From UBA12191 sp964422295 (lineage in GTDB: Bacteria > Planctomycetota > UBA8108 > UBA1146), in the NCBI GenBank assembly GCA_964422295.1, contig CAYRAM010000054.1, positions 1 through 8,513 on the forward strand: a DNA stretch of 8,513 nucleotides. The letters run 5' to 3'. The notes beneath the pieces were generated by a model, which saw nothing but the letters and a program-made list of their open reading frames with translations, did not search any database and was not told the DNA's origin. The stretch's first letter is position 1. Every line of letters starts with the position of its first letter. Positions 7,040 to 8,513 of this stretch are shown in pieces. The translations under genes were made by a program, and so were the position numbers.

Positions 7040-7471
7040 TTACTGGAGGCCTGGCGCAATCCTCAGCATCCCCTGGGTTCCGGTGATGTGACGAACCGAC
7101 TCTTCCGGTGTGAACACGCCCAGAGGAACCGGGTCAGCGCCGCGGAATACCTTTGTATTTCCTGAATCGTCGTAGGTGCCGAGCAATTCAAAGGCCTTGT
7201 CATAGACGGAGTTTGTCGCCAAATCATTGTTGGTCCCACCGACTTTTACGGCGATTTTTCGGTGACCGATGTAGCCGATCAGTTCATCGGCTTTGTAAAT
7301 TCTGGAATAGGATTTCTCGGAAACGGTGGTTTTGTCAGGAGAACCCGTAGACACCGTTTTCACCGGAGTTTGACCACAGCCGAGGAGTCCGACAAAGATG
7401 AGAATCATCAGCAGGCTCTCAAGGCGTTGCACCCTGTTGTTGGAGAGACAAGGCTTGTCTGGCGATTTCAA
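7040..7471 (-). CDS. small lipoprotein of unknown function
   Basis: The 143-residue product has a basic N terminus, a hydrophobic segment (about 19-30) and a good lipobox, LLGC, with Cys32 as lipidation site; Gly at +2 suggests no inner-membrane retention signal in the E. coli sense. The mature part is about 110 residues, starting with a Thr/Ser/Lys-rich linker and then a compact mixed region (SYSRIYKADELIGYIGHRKIAV and so on) without recognised motifs. The start is TTG at 7471, supported by AAGGA about 7-8 nt upstream; an in-frame ATG at 7408 would leave a very short signal. It lies 39 nt upstream of the glycosyltransferase on the same strand, so the two are probably co-transcribed and may serve the same envelope process. 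Confidence 0.75.
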   Translation of the reverse strand: MKSPDKPCLSNNRVQRLESLLMILIFVGLLGCGQTPVKTVSTGSPDKTTVSEKSYSRIYKADELIGYIGHRKIAVKVGGTNNDLATNSVYDKAFELLGTYDDSGNTKVFRGADPVPLGVFTPEESVRHITGTQGMLRIAPGLQ

Positions 7472-7531
7472 GATGGCATCCTTTCTCGGGAGCAGTGATT
7501 CGCGGTCCGAACCGTCAGAAGGGACGTCCGG

Positions 7532-8080
7532 ATGGATTTCACCCTAGCGGAGTCCCTCGGCGGGATCTACCACCTCGTGATCTCAGGTTCTGCCGTGGTG
7601 GGTTGTTTCATCGTCGCTCTGGGTCTGCCCGGGCAGTTTTTCCCGGGATTGGTGGCGACGATTTTTTGGGCGAGCGGTGCGACGGGGGTCGATGAAGCCC
7701 CGATCGCGACGGGTGGAGATGCTCTGCTCTTGCTGGGGCTCGCCTTGTTGGCAGAAGGGTTCGAATTTGTCAGTGGACTCATCGGTGGACGCGCCGCGGG
7801 CTCCCGATGGCGCGGGGCCCTCGGTGGAATGGCTGGCGGCTTTGTCGGGGCCATCTTTGGAAATTTGATCCTGCCTCTCGTGGGAGGGATTGTCGGAATC
7901 ATCGTCGGTACTTTTGTCGGTGCCGTCATCGGGGAATCGACAGGGGAGGAAGCGGTCGATGAGAATCAGGCGCTGAAGGTCGGCTTTGCTTCGGCGATCG
8001 GGCGCACATTGGGCCTGGTAGCCAAGTTGGCGATCTGTTTCGCGATCGGATTCTGGGCGTTGATCGTTTGGCTCTTCTGA
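7532..8080 (+). CDS. DUF456 family membrane protein
   Basis: The 182-residue protein is almost entirely hydrophobic and Gly/Ala-rich. GLPGQFFPGL (31-40), the LALLAEGFEFVSGLIGGRAAGSRWRGALGG block (about 70-99, with a conserved-looking Glu-x-x-Glu helix) and GNLILPLVGGIVGIIVGTFVGAVIGE (110-135) follow the order seen in DUF456 proteins. The two Gly-rich stretches look like glycine-zipper membrane hairpins. No biochemical function is established for this family. The ATG at 7532 has GAAGGG about 8 nt upstream. The gene is divergent from the small lipoprotein gene across a 60-nt gap and has no partner downstream. Confidence 0.88.
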   Translation: MDFTLAESLGGIYHLVISGSAVVGCFIVALGLPGQFFPGLVATIFWASGATGVDEAPIATGGDALLLLGLALLAEGFEFVSGLIGGRAAGSRWRGALGGMAGGFVGAIFGNLILPLVGGIVGIIVGTFVGAVIGESTGEEAVDENQALKVGFASAIGRTLGLVAKLAICFAIGFWALIVWLF

Positions 8081-8185
8081 TGGGATTTGCCGCACGTCGT
8101 TCGATGAGACAGGCCACACTCCCGTGCTGGCGGACATCTTCAGCGAATCTCCCGGGACTGATTACCGGATTGATTCCAGGTGAAC

Positions 8186-8213
8186 TTGACAGAAACCCGC
8201 AGGGGGATATCCT
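8186..8213 (+). promoter_or_regulatory. sigma70-like promoter upstream of tRNA-Asp
   Basis: A perfect TTGACA (8186-8191) is followed after 16 nt by TATCCT (8208-8213, four of six). Transcription would start near 8220, leaving a leader of about 120 nt before tRNA-Asp, long for a tRNA gene. No other gene lies between, so the tRNA is the likely target. Confidence 0.5.
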
Positions 8214-8276
8214 TCAGTCTCAGGCAGGTGGATGAAGATCCAGCGACTGCCTTTGACCTGTCGCCAAGGGGGATGC

Positions 8277-8298
8277 CCATCATGGCTTAACATGATGG
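8277..8298 (+). other. perfect 8-bp inverted repeat in the tRNA-Asp leader
   Basis: CCATCATG (8277-8284) and CATGATGG (8291-8298) are exact reverse complements around the six bases GCTTAA. There is no following T-tract, so it is not a standard terminator. It could be an RNA hairpin in the tRNA leader or a DNA operator bound by a dimeric regulator. Confidence 0.6.
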
Positions 8299-8322
8299 CT
8301 TCACGGGATGGCTTCTCCGATT

Positions 8323-8429
<107 letters not shown>

Positions 8430-8446
8430 TTATTCTTCACTCGGGC

Positions 8447-8513
8447 ATCTTCAACACCCGGTATCTTCAACACCCGGTATCTTCAACACCCGGTATCTTC
8501 AACACCCGGTATC
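8447..8513. repeat. 16-bp tandem repeat array
   Basis: The unit ATCTTCAACACCCGGT occurs in four exact copies (8447-8462, 8463-8478, 8479-8494, 8495-8510), and a fifth begins at 8511 and is cut by the window end. The stretch 8432-8446 looks like a degenerate leading copy. There are no spacers. Read on the minus strand, one frame of each unit has TGA, and since 16 is not a multiple of three the stop visits every frame, so the array is noncoding there. It starts 29 nt after the tRNA-Asp CCA end. Confidence 0.95.

Noticed and set aside
8447..8513. CRISPR array
   Set aside because: The copies are contiguous with no spacers, the unit is only 16 bp, and no cas gene is present.

Overview
This is an ordinary-looking chromosomal segment of a bacterium with moderately high GC, and every protein gene in it is short of selfish or defence functions. 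I see no transposase, integrase, CRISPR array, restriction system or phage gene. The gene content (a lipoprotein joining a c-type haem motif to FG-GAP/VCBS propeller repeats, a GT-C mannosyltransferase-like membrane protein with a TPR tail, several secreted proteins of unknown role) is what one often meets in Planctomycetota and related environmental lineages. That assignment is an inference from style of gene content, not from a marker gene comparison.

Layout. On the minus strand at the left edge lie tRNA-Leu(CAG) and tRNA-Val(CAC), apparently driven from one promoter just upstream of tRNA-Leu. Diverging from them is the trans-translation locus: smpB (344-793) followed by ssrA/tmRNA (900-1252), whose encoded tag reads ANNNFALAA. 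truB (1297-2229, tRNA pseudouridine-55 synthase) follows 44 nt after the tmRNA 3' end on the same strand, so the left 2.2 kb is a translation/RNA-maturation block.

The middle holds two envelope genes that diverge from a 134-bp gap: on the minus strand a secreted protein (2226-3239) with a charged helical region and a C-terminal beta-rich domain, and on the plus strand a haem-motif FG-GAP lipoprotein (3374-5005). Both convergent junctions are extremely tight: the truB stop overlaps the stop of the secreted protein, and the stops of the FG-GAP lipoprotein and of the glycosyltransferase abut with no base between.

The right part has a likely two-gene minus-strand operon, a small lipoprotein (7471-7040) and the GT39-like/TPR membrane protein (7000-5006), then on the plus strand a DUF456 membrane protein (7532-8080). 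A 260-nt gene-free leader with a sigma70-like promoter and a hairpin precedes tRNA-Asp(GTC) at 8341-8417.

The most unusual signal is at the right end. The tRNA-Asp acceptor stem is extended by a near-perfect inverted repeat in its leader and trailer (14 uninterrupted pairs, 16 with one bulge) that would bury the encoded CCA end, and 29 nt further on begins an array of exact 16-bp tandem repeats that runs off the window. These are noncoding signals with no assigned function. I did not find a convincing multi-gene undescribed system.
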